Source of the DNA: Pseudomonas peradeniyensis
GTDB lineage: Bacteria; Pseudomonadota; Gammaproteobacteria; Pseudomonadales; Pseudomonadaceae
Assembly: GCF_014268935.2 (NCBI RefSeq)
Contig: NZ_JABWRJ020000003.1
Location: 983,501 to 1,047,500 of the forward strand
Length of the DNA: 64,000 nt
Reading direction: 5' to 3'
A program made the position numbers and the translations under genes. Positions within the stretch are counted from its first letter, which is position 1. Each line of letters begins with the position of its first letter. Positions 22,992 to 31,352 of this stretch are shown piece by piece. The notes beneath the pieces were generated by a model. It was not told the origin of the DNA. It searched no databases and worked only from the letters and a program-made list of their open reading frames with translations.

Positions 22992-25394
22992 ATGAAGTTC
23001 ACCCCGCGTTGCGTCCCGCTCTGGTTCGGCCTCTGCTCCCTGCCCGCTATCGCCATCGTGCCCCAGGCCCTGGCCGCGCAGCAGAGCCAGGTCTACAGCT
23101 TCGCCCAGCCAAGCCAGCCGCTGGCCCAGGCACTCAACGCCTTCAGCCGCGCCACCGGGCAGAGCGTGGTCTACACCCTGGCCCTGCCGGATGTGCAGGC
23201 CCCGGCACTCAACGGCACCTTCGACGCCGACCAGGCGCTGCAGCAGTTGCTCGGCAACTCGGGCCTGGCCTGGCGCCGCCTTGACGCCCGCACCCTGACC
23301 CTGGAGCCGGTCGACAGCTCCGGCGCGCTGAATCTTCAGGCCACCACCATCAATTCGCAACTGGACGACTACAGCTACCAGCCGCCGGCCAGCGCCTCGA
23401 TCATGCGCGGGCAGGGTGCGACGCTGGACATTCCCCAGGCCGTCAACGTGGTCCCGGCCCAGGTGATCCGCGACCAGGCGCCGCGCAACCTGGACGATGC
23501 GCTGTACAACGTCAGCGGCATCACCCAGGGCAACAATTTCGGCGGCACCGCCGACACCGTGATGAAGCGCGGCTTCGGTGACAACCGCGACGGCTCGATC
23601 ATGCGCGACGGCATGCCGATCGTGCAGGGCCGCGCCCTCAACGCCAGTACCGAGCGGGTCGAGGTGCTCAAGGGGCCGGCCTCGCTGTTGTATGGCATCC
23701 AGGACCCGGGCGGGGTGATCAATGTGGTCAGCAAGCGCCCGCAACTGCAGCAGTACAACGCCCTGACCCTGCGCGGCTCGACCTATGGCAGCGGCAAGAA
23801 CGGCAGCGGCGGCGGCCTGGACAGCACCGGGGCGCTGGGTGACAGCAACCTGGCCTACCGCCTGATCGTCGATCACGAGGACGAAGACTACTGGCGCAAC
23901 TACGGGGTGCACCGCGAGTCGCTGGTGGCGCCGTCGCTGGCCTGGTACGGCGAGGACACCCAGGTGGTGCTGGCCTATGAGCACCGCGAGTTTCTCTACC
24001 CGTTCGACCGTGGCACCGCCTTTGGCAGCGACGGCCACCCCTTGAACATTCCCGCAACCCGCCGCCTCGACGAGCCGTTCAACGACATGGAGGGCCGCTC
24101 CGACCTGTACCGCCTGGAGGTCGATCATCGCCTGGCCGACGACTGGAAACTGCACTTCGGCTACAGCTTCAACCGCGAGACCTACGACGCCAGCCAGGTC
24201 CGCGTGACCGGCGTGGATGAAAGCAAGGGCACGCTGTCACGCAGCATCGATGGCACCCAGGGCGCCCTGAGCCGCGACCAGTTCGCCACCCTCAGCCTCA
24301 ACGGCAGCGTCGAGCTGGCGGGCATGCGCCACGACCTGGTGGTGGGTGTCGATCACGAGGACCGCAAGGTCTACCGCGCCGACCTGATCCGCCAGAACAG
24401 CCGCTCGACCTTCAGCTACCTGAACCCGGTCTATGGCCGCGAAGTGGAAGGCACCAGCGTGCGCGCCACCGACAGCGACCAGACCGACAAGCTGCGCACC
24501 GACTCGCTGTTCCTGCAGGACGCCTGGCACCTGGACGAGCACTGGATCCTGGTGGCCGGCGGGCGCTTCCAGCAATACGACCAGTACGCCGGTCGCGGCC
24601 GCCCGTTCAACGTCAACACCGACACCAGCGACCAGACCTGGGTGCCCCACGCGGGCGTGGTGTACAAGGTCGATGACCAGCTGTCGTTCTATGGCAGCTA
24701 CAGCGAGTCGTTCAAGCCCAACTCGACCATCGCCCCGCTGAGCATCGGCGGTGGCCGCACCCTGACCCTGGACTCAGGTATAGCGCCGGAGGAAGGCAAG
24801 TCGTGGGAGCTGGGGGCCAAGCTCGATGTACCGGGTGCGCTGACCGGTACCCTGGCGCTGTTCGACATCACCAAGCGCAACGTGCTGGTGGCCGATGGCG
24901 ACACCCAGCCGGGCACCATTCTCTACAGCAACGCGGGCGAAGTGCGCTCACGGGGCGTCGAGCTGGACCTGACCGGCCAGCTCAGCGAGCGCTGGAGCCT
25001 GATCGGCGCCTACGCCTTCACCGACGCCGAGGTGACCAAGGACCCGCAGCTCAAGGGCAATCGCCTGCAGAACGTCGCCCGGCACAGTGGTTCGCTGTCG
25101 GCGGTGTATGACTATGGCAGCCTGTTCGGCGGTGATCGCCTGAGACTGGGGGCTGGTGCGCGTTATGTGGGGGAGCGTGCGGGGAACGCGACCAATGACT
25201 TTGACCTGCCGGCGTACACGGTGGCGGATGCCTTTGCCAGTTATGAAACGAAACTGGACGAGCACAAGGTGCGGTTGCAGCTGAACGTGAAGAACCTGTT
25301 CGACAAGGTGTATTACAGCTCGGCGGTGAACCGGTACTTCGTAGCGGTGGGGGATGCGCGGCAGGTGAGCTTGTCGAGCACCTTCGAGTTCTAG
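22992..25394 (+). CDS. TonB-dependent siderophore receptor with STN domain
   Basis: An 800-residue outer-membrane receptor. Signal peptide about 1-28; STN signalling domain about 32-102 (YSFAQPSQPLAQALNAFSRATGQ); plug about 120-245 with SIMRDGMPIVQGRALNASTERVEVLKGPASLLYG and QDPGGVINVVSKRP; barrel ending in SLSSTFEF with terminal Phe. The plug motifs place it with FhuA/FoxA/FpvA-type hydroxamate siderophore receptors rather than citrate receptors. The preceding sigma/FecR pair and PepSY genes resemble ferrioxamine (Fox/Fiu) loci of pseudomonads, so ferrioxamine is the best guess, unproven. No strong Fur box was seen directly upstream; control by the cognate sigma factor is likely. Confidence 0.9.
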   Translation: MKFTPRCVPLWFGLCSLPAIAIVPQALAAQQSQVYSFAQPSQPLAQALNAFSRATGQSVVYTLALPDVQAPALNGTFDADQALQQLLGNSGLAWRRLDARTLTLEPVDSSGALNLQATTINSQLDDYSYQPPASASIMRGQGATLDIPQAVNVVPAQVIRDQAPRNLDDALYNVSGITQGNNFGGTADTVMKRGFGDNRDGSIMRDGMPIVQGRALNASTERVEVLKGPASLLYGIQDPGGVINVVSKRPQLQQYNALTLRGSTYGSGKNGSGGGLDSTGALGDSNLAYRLIVDHEDEDYWRNYGVHRESLVAPSLAWYGEDTQVVLAYEHREFLYPFDRGTAFGSDGHPLNIPATRRLDEPFNDMEGRSDLYRLEVDHRLADDWKLHFGYSFNRETYDASQVRVTGVDESKGTLSRSIDGTQGALSRDQFATLSLNGSVELAGMRHDLVVGVDHEDRKVYRADLIRQNSRSTFSYLNPVYGREVEGTSVRATDSDQTDKLRTDSLFLQDAWHLDEHWILVAGGRFQQYDQYAGRGRPFNVNTDTSDQTWVPHAGVVYKVDDQLSFYGSYSESFKPNSTIAPLSIGGGRTLTLDSGIAPEEGKSWELGAKLDVPGALTGTLALFDITKRNVLVADGDTQPGTILYSNAGEVRSRGVELDLTGQLSERWSLIGAYAFTDAEVTKDPQLKGNRLQNVARHSGSLSAVYDYGSLFGGDRLRLGAGARYVGERAGNATNDFDLPAYTVADAFASYETKLDEHKVRLQLNVKNLFDKVYYSSAVNRYFVAVGDARQVSLSSTFEF

Positions 25395-25424
25395 ATCGCC
25401 GGGGCCGCAAAGCGGCCCCTGGAT

Positions 25425-26300
25425 TCAACTGGCAAACGCAGCTCGGTACTCCCCCGGCGTCGCCCCCAGCGCCTGCCTGAACCGGTTGCTGAAATGACTG
25501 GCACTGGCAAACCCGCACAACAACGCCACTTCCCCCAAAGGCAACGTGCCCATGCGCAGCAACCGGCACGCCCGCTGCAGCCGCCGGGCCAGCAGGTACT
25601 GATGCGGCGGCAGTCCAAAGCTCGCCCGGAACATCCGCGCGAAGTGGTACTCGGACAGGTTGCAGCGCAGCGCCAGCTCCCCCAGCGTCAGCGGCTGGTC
25701 GAGGTTGGCCTCGATATAGTCCACCAGTTGCCGGCGCTGGTGCGGTGCCAGCCCACCCTTGAGCTTCAGCCCCTGGCGCAGGCCGACCTGGTTGAGCACG
25801 GCGTGGTCGATGATGTCATGGGCCAGGCTGCTGGCCAGCAGGCGCTCGCCGGGCTCGGCCCAGTCCAGCCCGATCAGCTCGCGAAAGCGTCGGGCCTGCT
25901 GCGGGTCTTCGAGGAAGGTCGCCTCGCGCAGTTGCATCTCCCGCGGCTCGCGGTCCAGCAGGCGGGTGCAGCCGAGGGCGAACTGTTCCTCGCTGATATA
26001 CAGGTGGGCCAGGCGGATCGAGCCGTTGATCACCCAGTTCGACTCGTGGCCGGCGGGCATCACGCACAGCTTGTCCGGCGCGCCGCGATCACTGGGGCGC
26101 TGGCGGCGGAAGGTGCCGGTACCGTCGGCGATGTAGCACGACAGCGTGTGATGGCTGGGCGCTTGGTAGTCGCGGGTATCGTCGCGGTTGCTCCACAAGG
26201 CCGCCGCCAGCCCGTCACCCAGGTGCGCGCTCAGCTCCAACCGGGCGTGGGGCGAGGCGTTCAGGACGTTGAAGACCTGCAGGTGATCGAGTGGGGGCAT
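25425..26300 (-). CDS. AraC-family transcriptional regulator
   Basis: A 291-residue regulator. An N-terminal sensing domain of about 180 residues has no recognised ligand. The C-terminal AraC DNA-binding domain (about 185-285) has two HTHs: LTLGELALRCNLSEYHFARMFRASFGLPPHQYLLARRLQRAC and LPLGEVALLCGFASASHFSNRFRQALGATPGEYR. The Met of MPPLDHLQVF starts the usual length; a longer frame to 26372 lacks conserved residues. It is divergent from the EamA-type exporter gene at 26523 across a REP pair, so that exporter is its most likely target. It is convergent with the TonB receptor gene. Confidence 0.85.
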   Translation of the reverse strand: MPPLDHLQVFNVLNASPHARLELSAHLGDGLAAALWSNRDDTRDYQAPSHHTLSCYIADGTGTFRRQRPSDRGAPDKLCVMPAGHESNWVINGSIRLAHLYISEEQFALGCTRLLDREPREMQLREATFLEDPQQARRFRELIGLDWAEPGERLLASSLAHDIIDHAVLNQVGLRQGLKLKGGLAPHQRRQLVDYIEANLDQPLTLGELALRCNLSEYHFARMFRASFGLPPHQYLLARRLQRACRLLRMGTLPLGEVALLCGFASASHFSNRFRQALGATPGEYRAAFAS

Positions 26301-26426
26301 GGGCGGTTCCTCTGCTGGCCATCGTACTGCGCTGGCGCCGGGATGGCAGCTACCCGGGGAGGAAAAGCGCAAGTTTATGCAAGCGCCGAACAGCGATGTC
26401 GCAAGAAACTGGGCTCATGGGGTTTT

Positions 26427-26495
26427 CATCGCGGGGCAAGCCCGCTCCCACCGAGGTCGCATGCGCCCTGTGGGAGCGGGCTTGCCCCGCGATAG
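26427..26495. repeat. Inverted REP pair between AraC and EamA genes
   Basis: Two GGGAGCGGGCTTGCCCCG-type REPs in opposite orientation separated by about 20 bp lie in the divergent promoter region. The second ends 27 bp before the EamA start, unusually close to a ribosome binding site (GAGGGA). Confidence 0.85.
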
Positions 26496-26522
26496 GCCTG
26501 ATACCTGTCGAGGGAGTCCATC

Positions 26523-27425
26523 ATGAACCTGTCGCTCTACCTGCTCACCGTCCTGATCTGGGGCACCACCTGGATCGCCCTGAAACTGCAGCTGGGCGAG
26601 GTCGCCATCCCGGTGTCGATCGTCTACCGCTTCGCCCTGGCCGGGCTGATCCTGTTCGCCTTCCTGCTGCTCACCCGCCGCCTGCAACCGATGAACCGGC
26701 GTGGTCACCTGGTGTGCCTGGCCCAGGGCTTCTGCCTGTTCTGTGTCAACTTCATGTGCTTCCTTACCGCCAGCCAGTGGGTTGCCACCGGCCTGATCGC
26801 CGTGGTGTTCTCCACCGCTACCTTGTGGAATGCCATCAATGCACGGATCTTCTTCGCCCAGAAGATCGCCGCCAATGTGCTCGGTGGCGGCGCCTTGGGC
26901 TTGCTCGGTCTGGGCCTGCTGTTCTGGCCGGAACTCTCGCACCACGCCGCCAGTCGCGAGACTTTCTACGGACTGGGGCTGGGCCTGCTCGGCACACTGT
27001 GCTTCTCGGCGGGCAACATGCTGTCCAGCGTGCAGCAGAAGGCCGGACTCAAGCCGATGACCACCAATGCCTGGGGCATGCTCTATGGTGCCTCGATGCT
27101 GGCGGCGTATTGCCTGGTCAAGGGCGTCCCCTTCGACATGGAGTGGAACGCCCGCTACATCGGCTCGCTGCTGTACCTGGTGATCCCGGGTTCGGTGATC
27201 GCCTTCACCGCCTACCTGACCCTGGTCGGACGCATGGGGCCGGAGCGGGCAGCCTATTGCACCGTACTGTTCCCACTGGTGGCGTTGAATGTGTCAGCAT
27301 TTGCCGAGGGCTACCAATGGACGGCGCCGGCGTTGCTGGGGCTGGTGGCGGTGATGGCGGGGAATGTGCTGGTGTTCCGCAAGCCGAAATCCAGGCCGGT
27401 CGAAGGCGTGCTGGCAGTCAAGTAA
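26523..27425 (+). CDS. EamA/DMT-family metabolite exporter
   Basis: A 300-residue inner-membrane protein with ten predicted hydrophobic segments in two EamA repeats (about 5-130 and 148-290). The first begins LYLLTVLIWGTTWIALKLQLGEVAIPVSIVYRFALAG. Members of this drug/metabolite transporter superfamily export amino acids, purines or other small metabolites; the substrate cannot be deduced. GAGGGA lies 9 bases before the ATG. The divergent AraC gene may regulate it. Confidence 0.85.
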   Translation: MNLSLYLLTVLIWGTTWIALKLQLGEVAIPVSIVYRFALAGLILFAFLLLTRRLQPMNRRGHLVCLAQGFCLFCVNFMCFLTASQWVATGLIAVVFSTATLWNAINARIFFAQKIAANVLGGGALGLLGLGLLFWPELSHHAASRETFYGLGLGLLGTLCFSAGNMLSSVQQKAGLKPMTTNAWGMLYGASMLAAYCLVKGVPFDMEWNARYIGSLLYLVIPGSVIAFTAYLTLVGRMGPERAAYCTVLFPLVALNVSAFAEGYQWTAPALLGLVAVMAGNVLVFRKPKSRPVEGVLAVK

Positions 27426-27447
27426 CCTTGTCCTATCGCGGTACCGC

Positions 27448-27473
27448 GTGGGAGCGGGCTTGCCCCGCGACAG
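27448..27473. repeat. Single REP element
   Basis: One GGGAGCGGGCTTGCCCCG-type REP lies in the 72-bp gap between the convergent EamA and 2-hydroxyacid dehydrogenase genes. Confidence 0.8.
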
Positions 27474-27497
27474 GGTCGGTAACTCGGGCTGAAAGGC

Positions 27498-28472
27498 TCA
27501 GCCCTTCCACACCTGCGGATTCACCAGATCTCGCGGCCGCTCACCCAGCAACGCCGCCCGCAGGTTGTCCAGCGCACGGTTGGCCATGGCTTCGCGAGTC
27601 TCGGCGGTGGCCGAGCCGATGTGCGGCAGGGTCAATGCGTTGGGCAGTTTGAACAGCGGCGAGTCGCCGAGCGGTTCCTTCTCGTACACATCGAGCCCGG
27701 CACCGCGAATCGTGCCGTTCTGTAGCGCCTCGACCAGCGCCGCCTCGTCCACAACCGGCCCACGGGCGACGTTGACCAGGAACGCGCTGGGCTTCATCAG
27801 TTTCAGCTCGCGGGCACCGATCAGCTTGCGAGTGGCCTCGGACAGCGGCACCACCAGGCAGACGAAATCGGCTTCGCCCAGCAGTGCGTCCAGGCTGCGG
27901 AACTGCGCGCCCAGCTCCTGCTCCAGCGCAGTCTTGCGGCTGTTGCCGGTGTACAGCACCTGCATGTTGAAACCGAAGCGGCCACGACGGGCGATGGCCG
28001 CGCCGATGTTGCCCATGCCGACGATGCCCAGTGTCTTGCCGTGCACATCGCAGCCGAACTGCGCCGGCCCCACGGTGGCTTGCCAATGGCCGGCCTTGGT
28101 CCAGGCGTCCAGCTCGGCGGTGCGCCGGGCACAGCCCATGATCAGGGCGAAGCCCAGGTCGGCGGTGCTTTCGGTGAGCACGTCGGGGGTGTTGGTCAGG
28201 GCGATGCCGCGTTCGTTGAAGTAGTCCAGGTCGTAGTTGTCGTAGCCGACCGAGACGCTGGACACCACCTCCAGCTTGCCCGCGCCTTCGAGCTGCGCGC
28301 GGCCGAGCTTGCGACCGACGCCGATCAGGCCATGGGCCTCGGGCAGGGCCTCGTTGAACTGGGCGCTGATGTCGCCGAGTTTCGGGTTCGGCACGATCAC
28401 GTTGAAGTCTTGTTGCAGGCGTTCGGCCATGGCTGGCGTGATGCGGCTGAAGGCCAGGACGGTCTTTTTCAT
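27498..28472 (-). CDS. ghrB: D-2-hydroxyacid dehydrogenase (glyoxylate/hydroxypyruvate reductase type)
   Basis: A 324-residue NAD(P)H-dependent reductase of 2-keto acids such as glyoxylate, hydroxypyruvate or 2-ketogluconate. The catalytic domain flanks a Rossmann fold with GIVGMGNIGAAIARRGRFGF. The catalytic Arg is in VNVARGPVVDE, the Glu in YEKEPLGDSPL and the His in TLPHIGSATAETR. The Arg-Ser pattern after the second strand (TGNSRKT) suggests NADPH preference. The Met of MKKTVLAFSR is the right start; the open extension to 28622 runs through a REP pair. A LysR gene lies just upstream on the same strand. The symbol is by family resemblance, and the true substrate is not proven. Confidence 0.85.
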   Translation of the reverse strand: MKKTVLAFSRITPAMAERLQQDFNVIVPNPKLGDISAQFNEALPEAHGLIGVGRKLGRAQLEGAGKLEVVSSVSVGYDNYDLDYFNERGIALTNTPDVLTESTADLGFALIMGCARRTAELDAWTKAGHWQATVGPAQFGCDVHGKTLGIVGMGNIGAAIARRGRFGFNMQVLYTGNSRKTALEQELGAQFRSLDALLGEADFVCLVVPLSEATRKLIGARELKLMKPSAFLVNVARGPVVDEAALVEALQNGTIRGAGLDVYEKEPLGDSPLFKLPNALTLPHIGSATAETREAMANRALDNLRAALLGERPRDLVNPQVWKG

Positions 28473-28519
28473 CGGGCTGCTTCTCTGCAAGGCGTGAGGT
28501 GGAGTCGGGCAGAAGAGCG

Positions 28520-28601
28520 GGGCCGCTGTGCGGCCCTTTCGCGGCACAAGGCCGCTCCTACAGGTACCGCGTAACCCTGTAGGAGCGGCCTTGTGTCGCG
28601 A
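28520..28601. repeat. Inverted REP pair, GTAGGAGCGGCCTTGTG type
   Basis: Two opposed copies of a second REP type, with core TTTCGCGGCACAAGGCC, lie between the LysR and 2-hydroxyacid dehydrogenase genes. This is the same type that is found inside the coding sequence at 40193-40296. Confidence 0.85.
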
Positions 28602-28697
28602 TGGAGGGCGAAGTCCTCCCATGGTCCTGTCTGCCAGACGCTGGAATCAATGGTTAGCAACCTACCATTGTCCTTACCCCCAATGCAGCCGCTTTTT

Positions 28698-29645
28698 TCA
28701 GTTGGCGATCAGCAGCTCATGGGTCTTCAGGTCGGCCTCATGGGCGGCAAGAATCTCCGGCAGCGAATTGCGCAGGTACTCGACCCAGGTCTTGATCTTG
28801 GCATCCAGGTACTGGCGCGACGGGTAGATCGCGTACAGGTTCAGCTCCTGCAGGCGGTACTCCGGCATGATGCGCACCAGGCTGCCATCGCGCAGGCCGT
28901 CGATGGCCGAATAGATCGGCAGCACGCCTACGCCCATGCCGCTGCGGATCGCGGTCTTCATCGCGTCCGCCGAGTTGACCTGGAACGGCGAGGTGGTGAT
29001 GTTGACCATCTCCTGGCCTTCCGGCCCGTCGAACAGCCACTTCTCCAGCGGGATCACCGGGCTGACCATGCGCAGGCAGGCATGCTTGAGCAGGTCGGCC
29101 GGCTTGTGCGCGCTGCCGTGACGGGCCACGTACTCGGGCGAGGCGCAGACGATGCTGTAGGTGATGCCCAGGCGCTGGGAGACGAAGCCCGAGTCCGGCA
29201 GCTCGCTGGCCAGCACGATGGACACGTCGTAGCCCTCGTCCAGCAGGTCGGGCACGCGGTTGGCCATGGTCAGGTCGAAGGTCACGTCCGGGTGCGACTC
29301 GCGGTAGCGGGCGATGGCGTCGACCACGAAGTGCTGGCCGACGCCGGTCATCGAATGCACCTTCAGTTGCCCGGCGGGGCGGGCGTGGGCGTCGCTGGCC
29401 TCGGCCTCGGCTTCTTCCACGTAGGTAAGAATCTGTTCGCAGCGCATCAGGTAGCGCTTGCCAGCCTCGGTCAGCGCGATGCGCCGGGTGGTGCGGTTGA
29501 GCAGGCGGGTTTGCAGATGGGCTTCCAGGTTGGAGACCGCCCGCGACACGTTCGCGGTGGTCGTATCCAGTTGCGCCGCGGCAGCGGTGAAGCTGCCGAG
29601 CTGGGCCACGCAACTGAAAGCACGCATGTTTTGCAGGGTGTCCAT
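28698..29645 (-). CDS. LysR-family regulator divergent from the FUSC efflux operon
   Basis: A 315-residue LysR regulator. The N-terminal winged HTH (MDTLQNMRAFSCVAQLGSFTAAAAQLDTTTANVSRAVSNLE, about 1-60) is followed by a periplasmic-binding-like effector domain (about 90-295). It is transcribed away from the four-gene aromatic-acid efflux operon starting at 29826, with a 180-bp AT-richer gap between. Control of that operon in response to an aromatic acid is therefore the simplest inference, as for AaeR of E. coli. The 2-hydroxyacid dehydrogenase lies downstream on the same strand behind a REP pair. Confidence 0.88.
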   Translation of the reverse strand: MDTLQNMRAFSCVAQLGSFTAAAAQLDTTTANVSRAVSNLEAHLQTRLLNRTTRRIALTEAGKRYLMRCEQILTYVEEAEAEASDAHARPAGQLKVHSMTGVGQHFVVDAIARYRESHPDVTFDLTMANRVPDLLDEGYDVSIVLASELPDSGFVSQRLGITYSIVCASPEYVARHGSAHKPADLLKHACLRMVSPVIPLEKWLFDGPEGQEMVNITTSPFQVNSADAMKTAIRSGMGVGVLPIYSAIDGLRDGSLVRIMPEYRLQELNLYAIYPSRQYLDAKIKTWVEYLRNSLPEILAAHEADLKTHELLIAN

Positions 29646-29825
29646 GGGTCACTCTCGGTTTAGAGGACAAAATTGTGACATGAAGTTGCGGAATTTCGCT
29701 TCCGACTAAAGCCGGATTATCGCTGTTTTGGTAACAAAGATTCGCAGGAATATGCGCTTATCGCCAATGAAACCCGCCCCTAGAATTGCCCGGCCCCTCC
29801 ACCTCTTCCTCGGGAAATCGCAGCT

Positions 29826-31352
29826 GTGCCGCGTCGCCACATCAGAGCGCTCCATGCGTTCAGTGCCTGTGCCCTTTGTCTCACCTTGAGCGGCTGTATC
29901 GGAACCTGGGGCATCGCCCCGCAAAGCAAGACCCTCCAAGCCAACCAACTGACCACCGACGCCGCGATCCGCGAGGCCGCGCGCGACGCCCACTGGCCGG
30001 CCCAGCAATGGTGGCGCGCCTATGGCGACCCGCAGCTCGACGCCTGGATCGCCCAGTCCCTGGCCGGCAGCCCGAGCATGGCCATGGCCGCCGCCCGGGT
30101 GCGGGAAGCCAAGGCCATGGCCGGCGTGGTCAAGTCGGCGGAAAAACTGCAGGCCAACGGCAATGCCACGCTCAAGCGCCACAACTGGCCCGAGGATCAG
30201 TTCTACGGCCCGGGCGCGTTGTCCGGCGCCAATACCTGGGACAACAACGCCGCCATTGGTTTCAGCTACGCCCTGGACCTGTGGGGCCGCGAGCGCAATG
30301 CCAGCGAGCAGGCCGTGGACCAGGCGCACATGAGCGTCGCCGAGGCGCGCCAGGCTCAGCTGGAGCTTGAGAACAACGTGGTGCGCGCCTATATCCAGCT
30401 CAGCCTGCATTACGCCCGGCGCGATATCGTCCAGGCCGAGCTTGCGCAGCAGGAGCAGATCGTCGCCCTGGCCAAGCGTCGCCTCGACGGTGGCATTGGC
30501 ACCCATTTCGAGGTCAGCCAGGCCGAGGCGCCGCTGCCGGAAACCCACCGCCAGATCGACAGCCTCAACGAAGAGATCGCCCTGACCCGCAATCAGCTGG
30601 CGGCCCTGGCCGGCAAGGGGCCGGGGGAGGGCGCGAAGCTGCAACGCCCGACCCTGACCCTCGGCGCGCCGCTGAAACTGCCGTCGAACCTGCCCGCCGA
30701 GCTGGTCGGCCAGCGCCCCGACGTGGTCGCCAGTCGCTGGCAGGTGGCGGCCCAGGCCCGTGGCATCGACGTGGCCCACGCCGGCTTCTTCCCCAACGTC
30801 GACCTGGTCGGCGGCCTTGGTTTCATGGCCACCGGTGGCGGCCCGCTGGAGTTCCTCACCGGGCGCAAGTTCAACTACAACGTGGGGCCGGCCATCAGCC
30901 TGCCGATCTTCGACGGCGGTCGCCTGCGCTCGCAGCTGGGCGTGGCTTCGGCCGGCTATGACGTGGCCGTGGCGCGCTACAACCAGACGGTGATCGGCGC
31001 GCTGAAGAACATCTCAGACCAACTGATCCGCCGCGAGTCGATGAAGGAACAGGCGCACTTCGCCGCCGAATCGGTGGCTGCGGCGCAGAAGACCTACGAC
31101 ATCGCCACCGTCGCCTTCCAGCGTGGCCTGACCGATTACCTCAACGTGCTCAACGCCCAGACGTTGTTGTTCCGTCAACAGCAGGTGCAGCGGCAGGTGC
31201 AGGCCGCGCGCCTGACCGCCCATGCCGAGCTGGTCACCGCCCTGGGCGGCGGCCTGGAGGCGGGCAAGGATGTGCCCGATCAAGAGCGCCAGGCCGCCCC
31301 GAAAACGCCGGCCACCCTGGCCATCTTCGACCAGCCGGACCACGCCGAATGA
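29826..31352 (+). CDS. Outer-membrane efflux lipoprotein (NodT/OprM family)
   Basis: A 508-residue TolC-like channel. The signal peptide ends in the lipobox LSGC (Cys about residue 24), so it is an acylated OprM-type channel. Two OEP repeats follow, with helices and beta-strands in the usual order (WWRAYGDPQLDAWIAQSLAGSP, ALDLWGRERNASEQ, AELVGQRPDVVASRWQVAAQARGIDVAHAGFFPNVDLVG). Translation appears to start at a GTG; no ATG gives the complete signal peptide. Its stop overlaps the FUSC start (ATGA). It forms the outer-membrane arm of the exporter encoded by the next three genes. Confidence 0.88.
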   Translation: MPRRHIRALHAFSACALCLTLSGCIGTWGIAPQSKTLQANQLTTDAAIREAARDAHWPAQQWWRAYGDPQLDAWIAQSLAGSPSMAMAAARVREAKAMAGVVKSAEKLQANGNATLKRHNWPEDQFYGPGALSGANTWDNNAAIGFSYALDLWGRERNASEQAVDQAHMSVAEARQAQLELENNVVRAYIQLSLHYARRDIVQAELAQQEQIVALAKRRLDGGIGTHFEVSQAEAPLPETHRQIDSLNEEIALTRNQLAALAGKGPGEGAKLQRPTLTLGAPLKLPSNLPAELVGQRPDVVASRWQVAAQARGIDVAHAGFFPNVDLVGGLGFMATGGGPLEFLTGRKFNYNVGPAISLPIFDGGRLRSQLGVASAGYDVAVARYNQTVIGALKNISDQLIRRESMKEQAHFAAESVAAAQKTYDIATVAFQRGLTDYLNVLNAQTLLFRQQQVQRQVQAARLTAHAELVTALGGGLEAGKDVPDQERQAAPKTPATLAIFDQPDHAE